A stretch of 64,000 nucleotides of DNA, taken from contig DATJRY010000010.1 of assembly GCA_035504415.1 (NCBI GenBank), positions 186,001-250,000 of the forward strand, read 5' to 3'. Under the pieces are notes generated by a model. That model worked only from the letters and a program-made list of their open reading frames with translations. It had not been told where the DNA came from and did not search any database. A program made the position numbers and the translations under genes. The stretch comes from Candidatus Sulfotelmatobacter sp. GTDB taxonomy: Bacteria; Vulcanimicrobiota; Vulcanimicrobiia; Vulcanimicrobiales; Vulcanimicrobiaceae. This document shows, one piece after another, positions 1-8,147 of the stretch (positions are counted from its first letter, which is position 1; each line of letters opens with the position of its first letter).

Positions 1-225
1 CAGCAAGATGACCAGCATCACCACCAGGAACGAGAGATCGAGTCCTCCCATCGGCGGGATGACGCGGCGTACCGGCGTGATCACGGGTTCGACCAGCATC
101 GCGAGGTAGTCGCTCCAGCGGCCGCGCAGGCTCGGCACCCACGAGAGCAGCGCGTACACGAACAGCACGAGCAAGTAGAGCTTGAAGAGGACGTCGAGGA
201 CCGACCACAGCTGACAAGTGAGCAC
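1..225 (-). CDS. YggT family membrane protein (C-terminus outside window)
   Basis: Reading the minus strand from a GTG at 225 gives 75 codons of a YggT-like protein that runs off the left edge. It has a hydrophobic helix at residues 10-27 (LFKLYLLVLFVYALLSW), then the family signature of a helix end followed by a loop with EPVITPVRRVIPP and a second helix starting with LDLSFLVVM. YggT proteins are small inner-membrane proteins with two such repeats, often near division or cell-envelope genes. The gene starts 5 bases after the stop of the M23 peptidase, so it is probably the third gene of a DUF4446-M23-yggT operon. The GTG start is a guess; no strong ribosome site decides it. Confidence 0.75.
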   Translation of the reverse strand, partial: MLTCQLWSVLDVLFKLYLLVLFVYALLSWVPSLRGRWSDYLAMLVEPVITPVRRVIPPMGGLDLSFLVVMLVILL

Positions 226-230
226 GTTGC

Positions 231-1181
231 TTATACGCCCGACCCGTCGGGAAGTGTCGCCAGGACGTGCGGCGGGACGCCGTTGAGGAACGGTGCCGGG
301 TCGATCGCATGTCCCTCGTACATCACCTGATAGTGCAGGTGCGGCCCGGTCGACTCGCCGGTCGAGCCGGTGTACGCGATCGGCGCGCCCTTGGTGATGT
401 GCTCGCCGACGGTGACGATCGTGCGCGAGAGGTGGCCGTACCAGGTCTGGTAGCCGTTGCCGTGGTCGATCGCGACCTTGATCCCGAAGCCGCCGTCCCA
501 GCCGGCCGTGACGACCGTTCCGGCCGCGGCCGCTCGCACCATCGTCCCGTAATCGACCGCCAGGTCGACGCCTTGGTGGTACTCGGGCCACGGCGTGCTG
601 CGCCAGCCGAAGCCGCTCGCGATCCGCGCGCCCTGAACCGGCATGAGCGAGGGAATCGAAGCGATCATGCGGTCGCGGGCCAGCGAGGCCAGCCGGCGCA
701 CGTTGAGCACGCGCAGCGCCAGCGCTTGCAGCGCCCGCGCGTCGCGCTGCGTCGCCGCGCTCTGCGAGGCCAGCTGGCGCAGCCGCGACTGCACGCTGGC
801 GAGGTTCGCACCCGCGCCCGGGCGCGCCGGGGCCATCGCGTGCGGTTTGCGCGCGCTCGGGCCGACGCCCATCAGCCGCTTGATCTCGGCGTTCTCGTGC
901 TGCACCGTGCGCAGCTGCGTCGCCAGCGCGTCGGCCTGCTTGTCGAGATTCTGCAGCTGCGCTTGCTGCGCGGTGGTGACGCCCTGCAGCGTGCGCACGT
1001 CGACCTCGGCGACGTGCAGCTCGTAGGTGTGCACGCCGATCGCACCCAGCACGACCGCGATCAGCGCCGCCGCCGCCAGCGCAAGGTGGCGGCGCGTGAA
1101 AGCCAGCCGATAGACGGAGTAGCCCGTCGGCGGGATGATCTTGATCAGGAAGGTCGACTTGGTCGACTTGGTCTGGTTCAC
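231..1181 (-). CDS. M23 family metallopeptidase, membrane-anchored cell-wall hydrolase
   Basis: 316 residues. A single membrane helix at about 31-50 is followed by a long Ala/Gln/Arg-rich coiled coil (55-180) and a C-terminal LytM/M23 domain (about 185-300). The zinc site is complete: H202 and D206 in HQGVD, and H281/H283 in GPHLHY, plus H250 in WYGHLS. Such proteins cut peptidoglycan cross-links in the periplasm or act as activators of division amidases when anchored and coiled-coil-bearing. The GTG start overlaps the TGA of the DUF4446 gene (GTGA), indicating translational coupling. The exact peptide-bond specificity cannot be read from sequence. Confidence 0.9.
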   Translation of the reverse strand: MNQTKSTKSTFLIKIIPPTGYSVYRLAFTRRHLALAAAALIAVVLGAIGVHTYELHVAEVDVRTLQGVTTAQQAQLQNLDKQADALATQLRTVQHENAEIKRLMGVGPSARKPHAMAPARPGAGANLASVQSRLRQLASQSAATQRDARALQALALRVLNVRRLASLARDRMIASIPSLMPVQGARIASGFGWRSTPWPEYHQGVDLAVDYGTMVRAAAAGTVVTAGWDGGFGIKVAIDHGNGYQTWYGHLSRTIVTVGEHITKGAPIAYTGSTGESTGPHLHYQVMYEGHAIDPAPFLNGVPPHVLATLPDGSGV

Positions 1182-1669
1182 GTCGCGGCAGTCCGAGCTT
1201 TGGCGATTGCGGCCAGCTCTTCTTCTGAAGGGTCTTGGGCCGGCTTGAACGCCGTCACCGCCTTGCCGTAGGTGCGCGTCTCCTCGCGCGACCAGATGCT
1301 GCTGAGCACCACCCCGTCGCCGTCTCGGTTGAGCAGAGCGAGCGCGTACGAGAGGTCGCTCCCGACGTCGCTGAAGGCGTTGTAGCGCACGAAGCCGACC
1401 CGCGGGACCTCGCTGCGCGCGATCCGCTCGAGCGCGTCGATCCTCGCCAGCTCGGCGGCCCGAGCAGCCGTCTGTGCAGCCGCCTCACGCTCCAGCGCGG
1501 TAAGGCGGTCGGTTGCGCGGCTGGCGCCACCGCCGAGCATAGCGTCGTGCGTGTCGAGTGTGGCCGTGAGGCGGCGCAAGCGCGGTCCGAGGACGAGCAG
1601 ATGATATCCGCCCGTCACGAGGAGCGCGCTGCCCAAACCCACGAGCAGGGCCGTGATGAGTTGCTGCAT
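1178..1669 (-). CDS. DUF4446 family protein
   Basis: 163 residues if translated from the ATG at 1669; a longer reading frame to 1714 would run into the SRP RNA and is unlikely. An N-terminal membrane helix (about 4-24) is followed by a coiled-coil stretch and the DUF4446 core, recognisable by RVGFVRYNAF, DVGSDLSYALALL and GDGVVLSSIWSRE, ending in a Glu-rich tail (DPSEEELAAI). The biochemical role of this family is unknown; it is often found near chromosome-partition or envelope genes in Firmicutes. Here it is translationally coupled to the downstream M23 peptidase, which suggests an envelope role. Confidence 0.8.
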   Translation of the reverse strand: MQQLITALLVGLGSALLVTGGYHLLVLGPRLRRLTATLDTHDAMLGGGASRATDRLTALEREAAAQTAARAAELARIDALERIARSEVPRVGFVRYNAFSDVGSDLSYALALLNRDGDGVVLSSIWSREETRTYGKAVTAFKPAQDPSEEELAAIAKARTAAT

Positions 1670-1691
1670 CGCAAAGAAAAAACCAGGACGA

Positions 1692-1788
1692 GGGCCAGGT
1701 GGCTCGCGGCACACGGGAAGGTCCGCTTACCGTTGCTCCCTTCCGGGCCTGGCGGGGTTCACGGGTTGCCGTTGCGCGAGGCCCAACC
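1692..1788 (-). ncRNA. ffs: Signal recognition particle RNA (small bacterial type, 4.5S-like)
   Basis: The minus strand reads GCCAGGCCCGGAAGGGAGCA around 1734-1753, which is the conserved domain IV apical part of bacterial SRP RNA that binds Ffh. The flanks pair to a long hairpin: CCTCGCGCAACGG near 1770-1782 can pair with the CCGTGTGCCGCGAG segment near 1702-1715. The ends are approximate because the terminal stem is imperfect. It lies 23 bases upstream of the DUF4446 gene on the same strand, so both may come from one transcript. No Alu domain is present, as expected for the small type. Confidence 0.88.
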
Positions 1789-1900
1789 CTCGTCGAGGCT
1801 CCGCTCATCATACCGATTGACGCCGGGTTCGGGAACCCCTTCGATCGCAGCCCCTCCGCTGCACGCCTCGTGCAGCCGCGGGGGGAGCGGCCAACCTCCG

Positions 1901-1917
1901 GGTATACCGACCGTACG
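1901..1917 (+). promoter_or_regulatory. Possible -10 box giving a near-leaderless start for the diguanylate cyclase
   Basis: TATACC at 1903-1908 lies 8 bases before the GTG start at 1917. If it is a -10 element the transcript would begin at or within a few bases of the start codon, and no Shine-Dalgarno-like sequence lies at a normal distance. This is inference from spacing only. Confidence 0.3.
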
Positions 1918-3074
1918 TGCCGCTCCTACCGAGCTCCGCCGCGTTCTTCTTGGGCTTCTTCGTCGCCATCGGCGCGTTCAATGCCCTCCTCTACCTGGTC
2001 GCACGTGATGCGCCGTTCGGCTGGTATGCGGCTGCGATGTTCGCGCTGGTCGGCGTCACCTCGGTCGCGGCCGGCGCCAACTTCCCCGCGCCCGAGCTGG
2101 TCTCGGCGACCTCGCTCTCGCTCTACTGGCTGACGCTGACGGGCTTCTGCCGTGCGTTCCTGGGCGTGCGGCGAACCATGCGCGGCTTCGACGTGCTGAC
2201 CGTGCCGGTGCTCTTGGCCGCCGGGGCCGCGCCGTTCGTCGCCGCCGGCGCGCCGCCGCACGGTCTGCGCGACGCGTTCGGCGACGTCGCGCAAGCGGCC
2301 CTGATCGTGTTGCTGGTCGCGCGCGGCATCTCGGCGCGCGCCGAAGGCTTTCGACCGGCGCGCTTCTATTTGCTCGCCTTCGCCTTTCTCGCCGTGGGCG
2401 TCGCGATCGACGACACCAACCATTGGGGCCCGCTGCTGCACGGGCTGGACTTGAGCGCCGCCTTCGACGGGGGCCTCGCCTTGCAGGCGCTGCTGTTCGC
2501 GCTCGCGTTGGCCGACCGCGGCCGCGCCGTCACCGCGCTGGTCGCGCTCGACGGCTTGACCGGCATCCCGAACCGCCGTTCGTTCGACTCCGTCTTGCGC
2601 GAGGCATGGGAACGCGCGCGGCGCGCGCACCTCCCGCTCGGCGTGCTGATGATCGACGTCGATCACTTCAAGCGCTACAACGACGGCTACGGTCACCAGG
2701 CCGGCGACGAGGTGCTGCGGCGCGTCGCGCGGGCGGTGCAAGACGCCGCGCTGCGGCCCGATGACGCGGCCGCGCGCTACGGCGGCGAAGAGTTCGCCGC
2801 GGTGCTCCCGTTGGCCGACCTCGAGTCGGCGCGCGCGATCGGGGAGCGCGTGCGGCACAACGTGCGTGCCCTGGCGATCCCGTATCCGGCGGTGGTGGCG
2901 GGGATCATCACCGTGAGCATCGGCGCGGCATCGGTCCGGCCGACCCGGGCGCTGACGCCCGAGCAGCTGCTGACCGCCGCCGACCGCGCGCTCTACCGCG
3001 CCAAGGAAGAGGGCCGCGACCGCGTCGTGGCCGGCGACGTCGGCGCCTCAACTCCCGATCCCGGACTCCGATAA
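1917..3074 (+). CDS. Membrane diguanylate cyclase (GGDEF domain)
   Basis: 385 residues from a GTG start. The N-terminal half (about 5-200) is a series of six or more hydrophobic helices resembling 7TM-type sensor modules. The C-terminal GGDEF domain (about 210-370) has LDGLTGIPNRRSF, VDHFKRYND and an intact active loop RYGGEEF near residues 286-292, so it should make cyclic di-GMP from two GTP. It may respond to a membrane or small-molecule signal that cannot be named. The next gene follows after 8 bases. No inhibitory RxxD site is obvious just before the GGEEF loop. Confidence 0.88.
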   Translation: MPLLPSSAAFFLGFFVAIGAFNALLYLVARDAPFGWYAAAMFALVGVTSVAAGANFPAPELVSATSLSLYWLTLTGFCRAFLGVRRTMRGFDVLTVPVLLAAGAAPFVAAGAPPHGLRDAFGDVAQAALIVLLVARGISARAEGFRPARFYLLAFAFLAVGVAIDDTNHWGPLLHGLDLSAAFDGGLALQALLFALALADRGRAVTALVALDGLTGIPNRRSFDSVLREAWERARRAHLPLGVLMIDVDHFKRYNDGYGHQAGDEVLRRVARAVQDAALRPDDAAARYGGEEFAAVLPLADLESARAIGERVRHNVRALAIPYPAVVAGIITVSIGAASVRPTRALTPEQLLTAADRALYRAKEEGRDRVVAGDVGASTPDPGLR

Positions 3075-3082
3075 CGAAGCCA

Positions 3083-3397
3083 ATGAGGGATCGCACGTTC
3101 GCCGACTTCATGGTCGGCGCACTCGCCTGCATCTCCGTGCTGGGCGTCTACGCCGTGCTCAAGGAGTCCGAACTCTACCGGGCCGAGCAGCGGCGCCGCG
3201 CCGCCCTGCGCTGGGAGCTGCCGCGCCCGCGCCGCCGCCGCCGCTCGCCCGAAGACGACTGCCGGCACTGCGCCGGCAGCGGGACCTGTACCGAGTGTGC
3301 TCCGGTCGCTTGCCGAGTCTGCTCGGGAACGGGACTGCAGCCGCGCGACGAGACGCTCTCGCGCCGGCTGACCTCGATCTGGGACGGCGCCGCCTAG
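3083..3397 (+). CDS. Small membrane-anchored protein with paired CxxC zinc-finger-like motifs
   Basis: 104 residues. One N-terminal membrane helix (about 10-27, VGALACISVLGVYAVL) is followed by an Arg-rich linker and a C-terminal cluster of cysteines spaced as CRHC-AGSG-TCTEC and CRVC-SGTG. CxxCxGxG repeats of this kind are typical of the DnaJ zinc domain, so a structural zinc site is likely. No J domain is present. It follows the diguanylate cyclase by 8 bases and is probably in the same operon. Function unknown. Confidence 0.65.
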   Translation: MRDRTFADFMVGALACISVLGVYAVLKESELYRAEQRRRAALRWELPRPRRRRRSPEDDCRHCAGSGTCTECAPVACRVCSGTGLQPRDETLSRRLTSIWDGAA

Positions 3398-3399
3398 CC

Positions 3400-3420
3400 G
3401 GCTTCGGCTCCGCCGAAGCC
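3400..3420 (+). terminator. Strong hairpin without a U tract after the zinc-finger gene
   Basis: GGCTTCGGC (3400-3408), a TCC loop and GCCGAAGCC (3412-3420) form a perfect 9-bp GC-rich stem 3 bases after the stop codon. No run of T follows, so it could be an intrinsic terminator of the hairpin-only kind or an mRNA 3' stabiliser. Confidence 0.45.
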
Positions 3421-3485
3421 GTGGCGGTCCTCGCTGCGCTGCGGTCCGCACGGGGCGTTATCGCCGGAGAGGCGAACTTCGTCTG

Positions 3486-4376
3486 GTGACCGTTACCTTT
3501 GCATCCGCGTCGCCGACCGTCGACGCGGTGATGCTCGAAGCGCGCGCGGCCGGCTTCACCAAACGCTCGATCAAGAACGAAGCCAAGCTGGCGGCGATCG
3601 ACCTGGCCATCCGCTGCATCGATCTGACCACCCTGGAAGGGCGCGACTCGCCCGGACGCGTGCGCTCGCTGTGCGCCAAGGCCGCGCTGCCGGCACCGGG
3701 CGCGCCACGCGTCGCCGCGGTCTGCGTCTACCCGAACCTGGTGGCCGTCGCGAAGGACGCGCTGCGCGGGACCGGCGTGCTGGTGGCCTCGGTCGCGACC
3801 GCGTTTCCCAGCGGCCTCTCCTCGCTCGACGTCAAGCTGCGCGACACCGAGGCGGCCCTCGCGTCCGGTGCCGACGAGATCGACATGGTGATCGATCGCG
3901 GCGCGTTCTTGGCCGGCGACGAGGCGCGCCTGGTCGAGGAAGTCGCCGCCGTCAAAGCGCTGTGCGGCGACGTGCACCTCAAGGTCATCCTCGAAACCGG
4001 CGAGCTGGGCTCGTACGACGCGATCCGGCGCGCCTCGGATCTCGCGCTCGACGCGGGCGCCGACGTCATCAAGACCTCGACCGGCAAGATCGGCACCTCG
4101 GCGACGCTGCCGACGGCGCTGGTGATGGCCGAGGCGTTGCGCGACTTCCACCGCCGTACCGGTCTGCGCCGTGGCTTGAAGGTCGCCGGCGGTGTGCGCA
4201 ACACCAAGACGGCCATCGCGTACCTCGTGCTCATCGACGAGACGCTGGGCGGCGCGTGGCTCTCGCCCGATCTGTTCCGCATCGGCGCGTCGGCGCTGCT
4301 CGACGACCTGCTGCTGCAGCGCGAGAAGCTCGCGACCGGACGCTACGGCTCGCTCGACTACGTCGCCAAAGACTGA
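3486..4376 (+). CDS. deoC: Deoxyribose-phosphate aldolase
   Basis: 296 residues. Cleaves 2-deoxyribose 5-phosphate to glyceraldehyde 3-phosphate and acetaldehyde through a Schiff base. The TIM-barrel signatures are present: DEIDMVID (D133 region), the Schiff-base lysine K196 in DVIKTSTGKI, and K232 in LKVAGGVRN. Start is a GTG with GGAGAGG at 3466-3472. The protein is longer than E. coli DeoC, with an N-terminal extension as in actinobacterial and animal enzymes. In actinobacteria deoC is followed by two ALDH genes whose counterparts here lie at 6714 and 32597, giving a route for the acetaldehyde. Confidence 0.93.
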   Translation: MTVTFASASPTVDAVMLEARAAGFTKRSIKNEAKLAAIDLAIRCIDLTTLEGRDSPGRVRSLCAKAALPAPGAPRVAAVCVYPNLVAVAKDALRGTGVLVASVATAFPSGLSSLDVKLRDTEAALASGADEIDMVIDRGAFLAGDEARLVEEVAAVKALCGDVHLKVILETGELGSYDAIRRASDLALDAGADVIKTSTGKIGTSATLPTALVMAEALRDFHRRTGLRRGLKVAGGVRNTKTAIAYLVLIDETLGGAWLSPDLFRIGASALLDDLLLQREKLATGRYGSLDYVAKD

Positions 4377-4379
4377 CCG

Positions 4380-4763
4380 CTAGCGCGCGTCGAACGTCAT
4401 CGAGATGCGCGTCCCGCCGTTCCGCTCGATGCGCACCTCGCGCGCGATCGCGCGCACGATCTGCAGCCCCAACCCGCGATCGGGATGCCGCGCGCGCTCG
4501 GTGAACACGCCGCGGTCGCGCACGTCGACCTGGAGCGTCGCTTCGTCCTCGGCCAGCGCGTGCAGCTCCACCGTTCCGGGTTCGCCGGGATAGGCGTGCT
4601 CGACCGAGTTCGCCAGCGCCTCGCCGACCGCGACCAGGATGTCCTCGCTGACGATCTGCTCGACCTCGAGCGCGCGCAGGAACGCCGCCAAGGCGCCGCG
4701 CAGCGGCCGCGGCGCCTGCACGGTGGCCGTGCACAGCACCCGCAGCTCCGAACCGCGCGTCAC
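4380..4763 (-). CDS. Anti-sigma-factor-type serine kinase (RsbW/HATPase_c family)
   Basis: 127 residues from a GTG at 4763. It has the GHKL ATPase boxes of the RsbW group: N box with GEALANSVEHAYPG (residues 47-60), DVRDRG (G1 box, about 80-84) and DRGLGLQIVRAI (G2 box, about 95-106). Such proteins bind a sigma factor or phosphorylate a STAS antagonist. The start overlaps the stop of the STAS gene (GTGA), so it is the last gene of spoIIE-STAS-kinase. The target sigma factor is not adjacent; the sigma gene at 49997 is a conceivable but untested partner. Confidence 0.85.
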   Translation of the reverse strand: MTRGSELRVLCTATVQAPRPLRGALAAFLRALEVEQIVSEDILVAVGEALANSVEHAYPGEPGTVELHALAEDEATLQVDVRDRGVFTERARHPDRGLGLQIVRAIAREVRIERNGGTRISMTFDAR

Positions 4764-5089
4764 GCCGGCCCTCCCGCCAAGAACGTCAGCGCGCGCCCGC
4801 GGTCGTCGAACACCGCGAACGCGTCGCCCAAGCCCGCGTATTGCAGCAGACGCCGGAATTGCGGGCTGCCGATCAGCAGTGCGATCTTGCGGCCGCGGGC
4901 TTCGGCCTCGTTGCGGAATCGCAGCAGCTGGCTGATGACCGTCGAGTCGGCGTAGGAGACCTCGCTCAGATCGATCAGCACGGGGCCGCCGCCCGCGTCG
5001 AGCTGGAGGGCGGCCTGCACCGCTTCGCGTTGCGCGATGTCGAGCTCGCCGGTCAATTTGAGCACGGTCAGCGACGATTGTGGGCTCAC
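4760..5089 (-). CDS. STAS-domain anti-sigma factor antagonist
   Basis: 109 residues from a GTG at 5089 that overlaps the stop of the SpoIIE phosphatase (GTGA). The fold signature is clear: LKLTGELDIA at 11-19, VLIDLSEVSYADSTVISQLL at 37-56 with the phospho-acceptor Ser/Thr at D48-S49-T50, then a C-terminal helix pair. In the unphosphorylated state such proteins bind the RsbW-type kinase and free the sigma factor. It sits between its likely phosphatase and its likely kinase in one overlapping operon. Confidence 0.88.
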   Translation of the reverse strand: MSPQSSLTVLKLTGELDIAQREAVQAALQLDAGGGPVLIDLSEVSYADSTVISQLLRFRNEAEARGRKIALLIGSPQFRRLLQYAGLGDAFAVFDDRGRALTFLAGGPA

Positions 5090-6645
5090 GACGCGATCCT
5101 CCGCGGCTCGGAAACGCCCGGCGGCCGGCGCCGCCGGACCCGGTCGTACAGCGAGACGATGGTGCCGCCGATCGACGCCGAGCCGCCGCGCGTGCCCTCG
5201 GCGACGATGCGCGACGCATCCCGGTCGCCGGTGCGCATGTCGCCGGGCGCGGCGAAGCTGACCGTCAGGATCGCCACGTCGTCGCCGACCGCGCGGCCGT
5301 CGAAGATGCGCGCGTGGATCGCCGCCGCGACGTGCTCCACCGGGTCGCCGCCGCAGACGCTGGCGACGGCCTCGAGCAGCCGCTGCTCGCCCTCGAACAC
5401 GTCGCGCGAATGCTCGACGGCGCCGTCGGTGTAGAGCACCAGCATCGCGCCGGGCAGCGTCTGGACGCTGTGACTGCGATAGACCGCGGAGTCCATTACC
5501 GCCAGCGGCAGGCCGCCGAACTCGAGCAGCCGCGGCGCGCGACCCGGCTCGACGAGCACCGGCGGCGGATGACCGGCGGTCGCGTAGGTGAAGACGTAGT
5601 TCTGCGAGTCGGCGTAGCCGCACACGGCGGTCACCATGCGCGAACGGTCGCGCATCAGCTCGGCGTTGACGCGCGACAACAGGCTGGCCGGATCGGCGTC
5701 GAGCACGGCGGCCTGCACCAACGCTTGACGCGTCCGGTTCATCGCGACGGCCGCCTCGAGCCCGTGGCCGGCGACGTCGCCGATGACGAACATGACCCGG
5801 CCGCGGGAGAGCTCGACGCCGTCGTACCAGTCGCCGCCCACCTTGGCTTCCTCGCTGGCGGGCACGTAGGTCGCGCTGAAGCTGACCGAGGCCGTCGTCG
5901 GCAGCGGCCGCTGCAAGAACGCGTCCTGCAGCGTCTCGGCGACCCGCCGTTCCGTCTCGTAGGCGACACGCAGCTCGCCGGCCAGCCGCTCTTCGGCCTC
6001 CAGGCGCTGGACGGTGCGCGTCTGCACGATCCCGAAACCGAGCGCGGCCAGCGAGACCGCGACGACCGCGACCAGCACCAGCAGGTTGATGCGATCGATC
6101 GCTGCGCGGGTCGAGGCGTCTTGCAGCGCTTGCCGGGCCGCGATCATCGTATCGACCCGGTCGGCGTCGAGCCGGAAACGGTCGATCAGCGCCTTGCCGT
6201 GCAGTTGGATCACGTCGCCGTCGCGCGCGTTGCGCAGCAAGGGCTCCGCCACCAGACGCTGCCACCGCTGGTTCGTCGCGCGCATGTCGGCGATCGCCGT
6301 GCGATCGTCGAGCTGCAGCGCAGCCGCGTCGCGCTCGACCGCCGCCATGCTGCCCGCGAAGTCGTCGCGGCCGTGCTGATACGGCGCGAGAAAGAGGCGA
6401 TTGCCGGTCGCCGCGTAGCCGCGAACCCCGGTCTCTTCGTCGAGCTGCGCGTTGAGCACCGAGCCCAGGTCGAGTTGGGCCTGATGCACGCGCAGCTCCG
6501 CGCCGAAGCCCCGGTCGACCAGCTGCCGCACGAGGGCGCCCCCGCCGATCAAGATCGGGACGACGACAATGAGCAGCAGCGCCGTTACCGCAAGCGGGCG
6601 TGCCGACGTGCGCGACATCTCGTAGCGCGACATTCCGACGCGCAT
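5086..6645 (-). CDS. CHASE3-SpoIIE family serine phosphatase
   Basis: 519 residues from ATG 6645, the first of three clustered ATGs; GGAGGGAG lies 18 bases upstream. Domain order is membrane helix (about 16-35), CHASE3-like sensor with the [10 protein letters not shown] and [12 protein letters not shown] segments (about 45-175), second helix (about 185-205), linker coiled coil, then a PP2C/SpoIIE domain with [32 protein letters not shown] and DDVAILTV holding the metal-binding aspartates. It should dephosphorylate the downstream STAS protein in response to a periplasmic or membrane signal. CHASE3 with SpoIIE is a known bacterial arrangement. Confidence 0.9.
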   Translation of the reverse strand: MRVGMSRYEMSRTSARPLAVTALLLIVVVPILIGGGALVRQLVDRGFGAELRVHQAQLDLGSVLNAQLDEETGVRGYAATGNRLFLAPYQHGRDDFAGSMAAVERDAAALQLDDRTAIADMRATNQRWQRLVAEPLLRNARDGDVIQLHGKALIDRFRLDADRVDTMIAARQALQDASTRAAIDRINLLVLVAVVAVSLAALGFGIVQTRTVQRLEAEERLAGELRVAYETERRVAETLQDAFLQRPLPTTASVSFSATYVPASEEAKVGGDWYDGVELSRGRVMFVIGDVAGHGLEAAVAMNRTRQALVQAAVLDADPASLLSRVNAELMRDRSRMVTAVCGYADSQNYVFTYATAGHPPPVLVEPGRAPRLLEFGGLPLAVMDSAVYRSHSVQTLPGAMLVLYTDGAVEHSRDVFEGEQRLLEAVASVCGGDPVEHVAAAIHARIFDGRAVGDDVAILTVSFAAPGDMRTGDRDASRIVAEGTRGGSASIGGTIVSLYDRVRRRRPPGVSEPRRIAS

Positions 6646-6713
6646 TTGCGCCGGCCGGGTCGACTCCCTCCGCGCGCGGGGTCGCTGCGCTCGGCGGCGA
6701 ACTCCTACGCGAC

Positions 6714-8147
6714 ATGGCCCTCGCCTACGCTCCTTCGCCCGAAACCGCACCGGTCCGTCTCCGGGAGCGCTACGACCACTTCATCGGCGGGCGCTGGGTG
6801 CGCTCGTCGGACGAGGAGACCTTCGCGACGGTCAACCCGGCGACCGAGGCGGAGCTGGCCCGCGTGGCCGTCGGCACCGCCGCCGACGTCGACCGCGCCG
6901 TCGCCGCCGCGCGCGAAGCGTTCGAGCGCTACTGGCGGCCGATGCGTCCCGCCGACCGGGCCAAATACGCCTATCGCATCGCTCGGGCACTGACCGAGCG
7001 CTCGCGCGAACTGGCGGTGCTCGAGTCGATGGACGGCGGCAAGCCGATCAAGGAGTCGCGCGACTTCGACCTGCCGCAGGCCGCGGCGCACTTCTTCTAC
7101 TACGCGGGCTGGGCCGACAAGCTGCGCTATGCGATCCCCGGCGTCCCCGATCCGGCGCCGCTGGGGGTCGTGGGCGCGATCGTTCCCTGGAACTTCCCGC
7201 TGCTCATGGCCGCCTGGAAGATCGCCCCGGCGATCGCGACCGGCAACACGATCGTCCTCAAGCCGGCCGAGACGACGCCGCTGACCGCGCTCGTGCTGGC
7301 CGAGATCTGCGAGGAGGCCGACCTGCCCCCCGGCGTGGTCAACGTCGTCACCGGAGACGGCCGGACCGGGGCGGCGCTGGTCGCTCACCCCGGGGTCGCC
7401 AAGGTCGCCTTCACCGGCTCGACCGAGGTCGGCAAGATCATCCAGCGCACGCTGGCCGGGAGCGGCAAGAAGCTGACCCTCGAGCTGGGCGGCAAGGCCG
7501 CCAACATCGTGTTCGCCGACGCTCCGCTGGACCAAGCCGTCGAAGGGATCGTCAACGGCATCTACTTCAACCAGGGCCACGTCTGTTGTGCGGGCTCGCG
7601 CCTGCTGGTGCAAGAGTCGATCCACGACACGATCGTCGAACGCCTGACCGATCGCATCGAAACGCTGCGACTGGGCGACCCGCTCGACAAGAACACCGAC
7701 ATCGGCGCCATCAATTCCGCCGCGCAGCACGCGAAGATCCGCGAGCTGGTGCAGAGCGGGATCGACGAGGGCGCAACGCTCGTGCAGCAGAGCTGCGCGC
7801 TGCCCGACCGCGGCTGGTTCCACCGCGCCGCGTTCTTCACCGGCGTCACGCAAGCGCACCGCATCGCGCGCGAGGAGATCTTCGGACCCGTCCTCTCGAT
7901 CATGACCTTCCGCACCGCCGACGAAGCGATCGAGAAGGCCAACAACACGCCCTACGGGCTCTCGGCCGGGGTGTGGACCGACAAGGGCGCCAAATCGATG
8001 TACGTCGCGCAGCGTTTGCACGCCGGCGTCGTCTGGTGCTCGACCTTCAACCAATTCGATCCCAGCTCGCCGTTCGGCGGCTATCGCGAGTCCGGCTTCG
8101 GCCGCGAAGGCGGCATCGAGGGACTGCGACCGTACCTCACGGCGTGA
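6714..8147 (+). CDS. Aldehyde dehydrogenase, NAD(P)-dependent
   Basis: 477 residues from ATG 6714; the frame is open upstream but overlaps the divergent SpoIIE gene. Full ALDH fold with [12 protein letters not shown] (N160), KPAETTPL (K183), FTGSTEVG (233-240), general base E257 in LELGGKAAN, catalytic C291 in GHVCCAGSR, and EEIFGPVLS. The N-terminus (ALAYAPSPE) resembles the ALDH paired with deoC in actinobacteria, so acetaldehyde from deoxyribose breakdown is a likely substrate. The next gene starts inside its stop codon (GTGA). Confidence 0.92.
   Translation: MALAYAPSPETAPVRLRERYDHFIGGRWVRSSDEETFATVNPATEAELARVAVGTAADVDRAVAAAREAFERYWRPMRPADRAKYAYRIARALTERSRELAVLESMDGGKPIKESRDFDLPQAAAHFFYYAGWADKLRYAIPGVPDPAPLGVVGAIVPWNFPLLMAAWKIAPAIATGNTIVLKPAETTPLTALVLAEICEEADLPPGVVNVVTGDGRTGAALVAHPGVAKVAFTGSTEVGKIIQRTLAGSGKKLTLELGGKAANIVFADAPLDQAVEGIVNGIYFNQGHVCCAGSRLLVQESIHDTIVERLTDRIETLRLGDPLDKNTDIGAINSAAQHAKIRELVQSGIDEGATLVQQSCALPDRGWFHRAAFFTGVTQAHRIAREEIFGPVLSIMTFRTADEAIEKANNTPYGLSAGVWTDKGAKSMYVAQRLHAGVVWCSTFNQFDPSSPFGGYRESGFGREGGIEGLRPYLTA

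Noticed and set aside
1901-1908. GGTATACC before the diguanylate cyclase as a third GntR operator
   Set aside because: It matches only the central 8 bases and lacks the outer T/A and C/G of the other two sites; a -10 box is the simpler reading.
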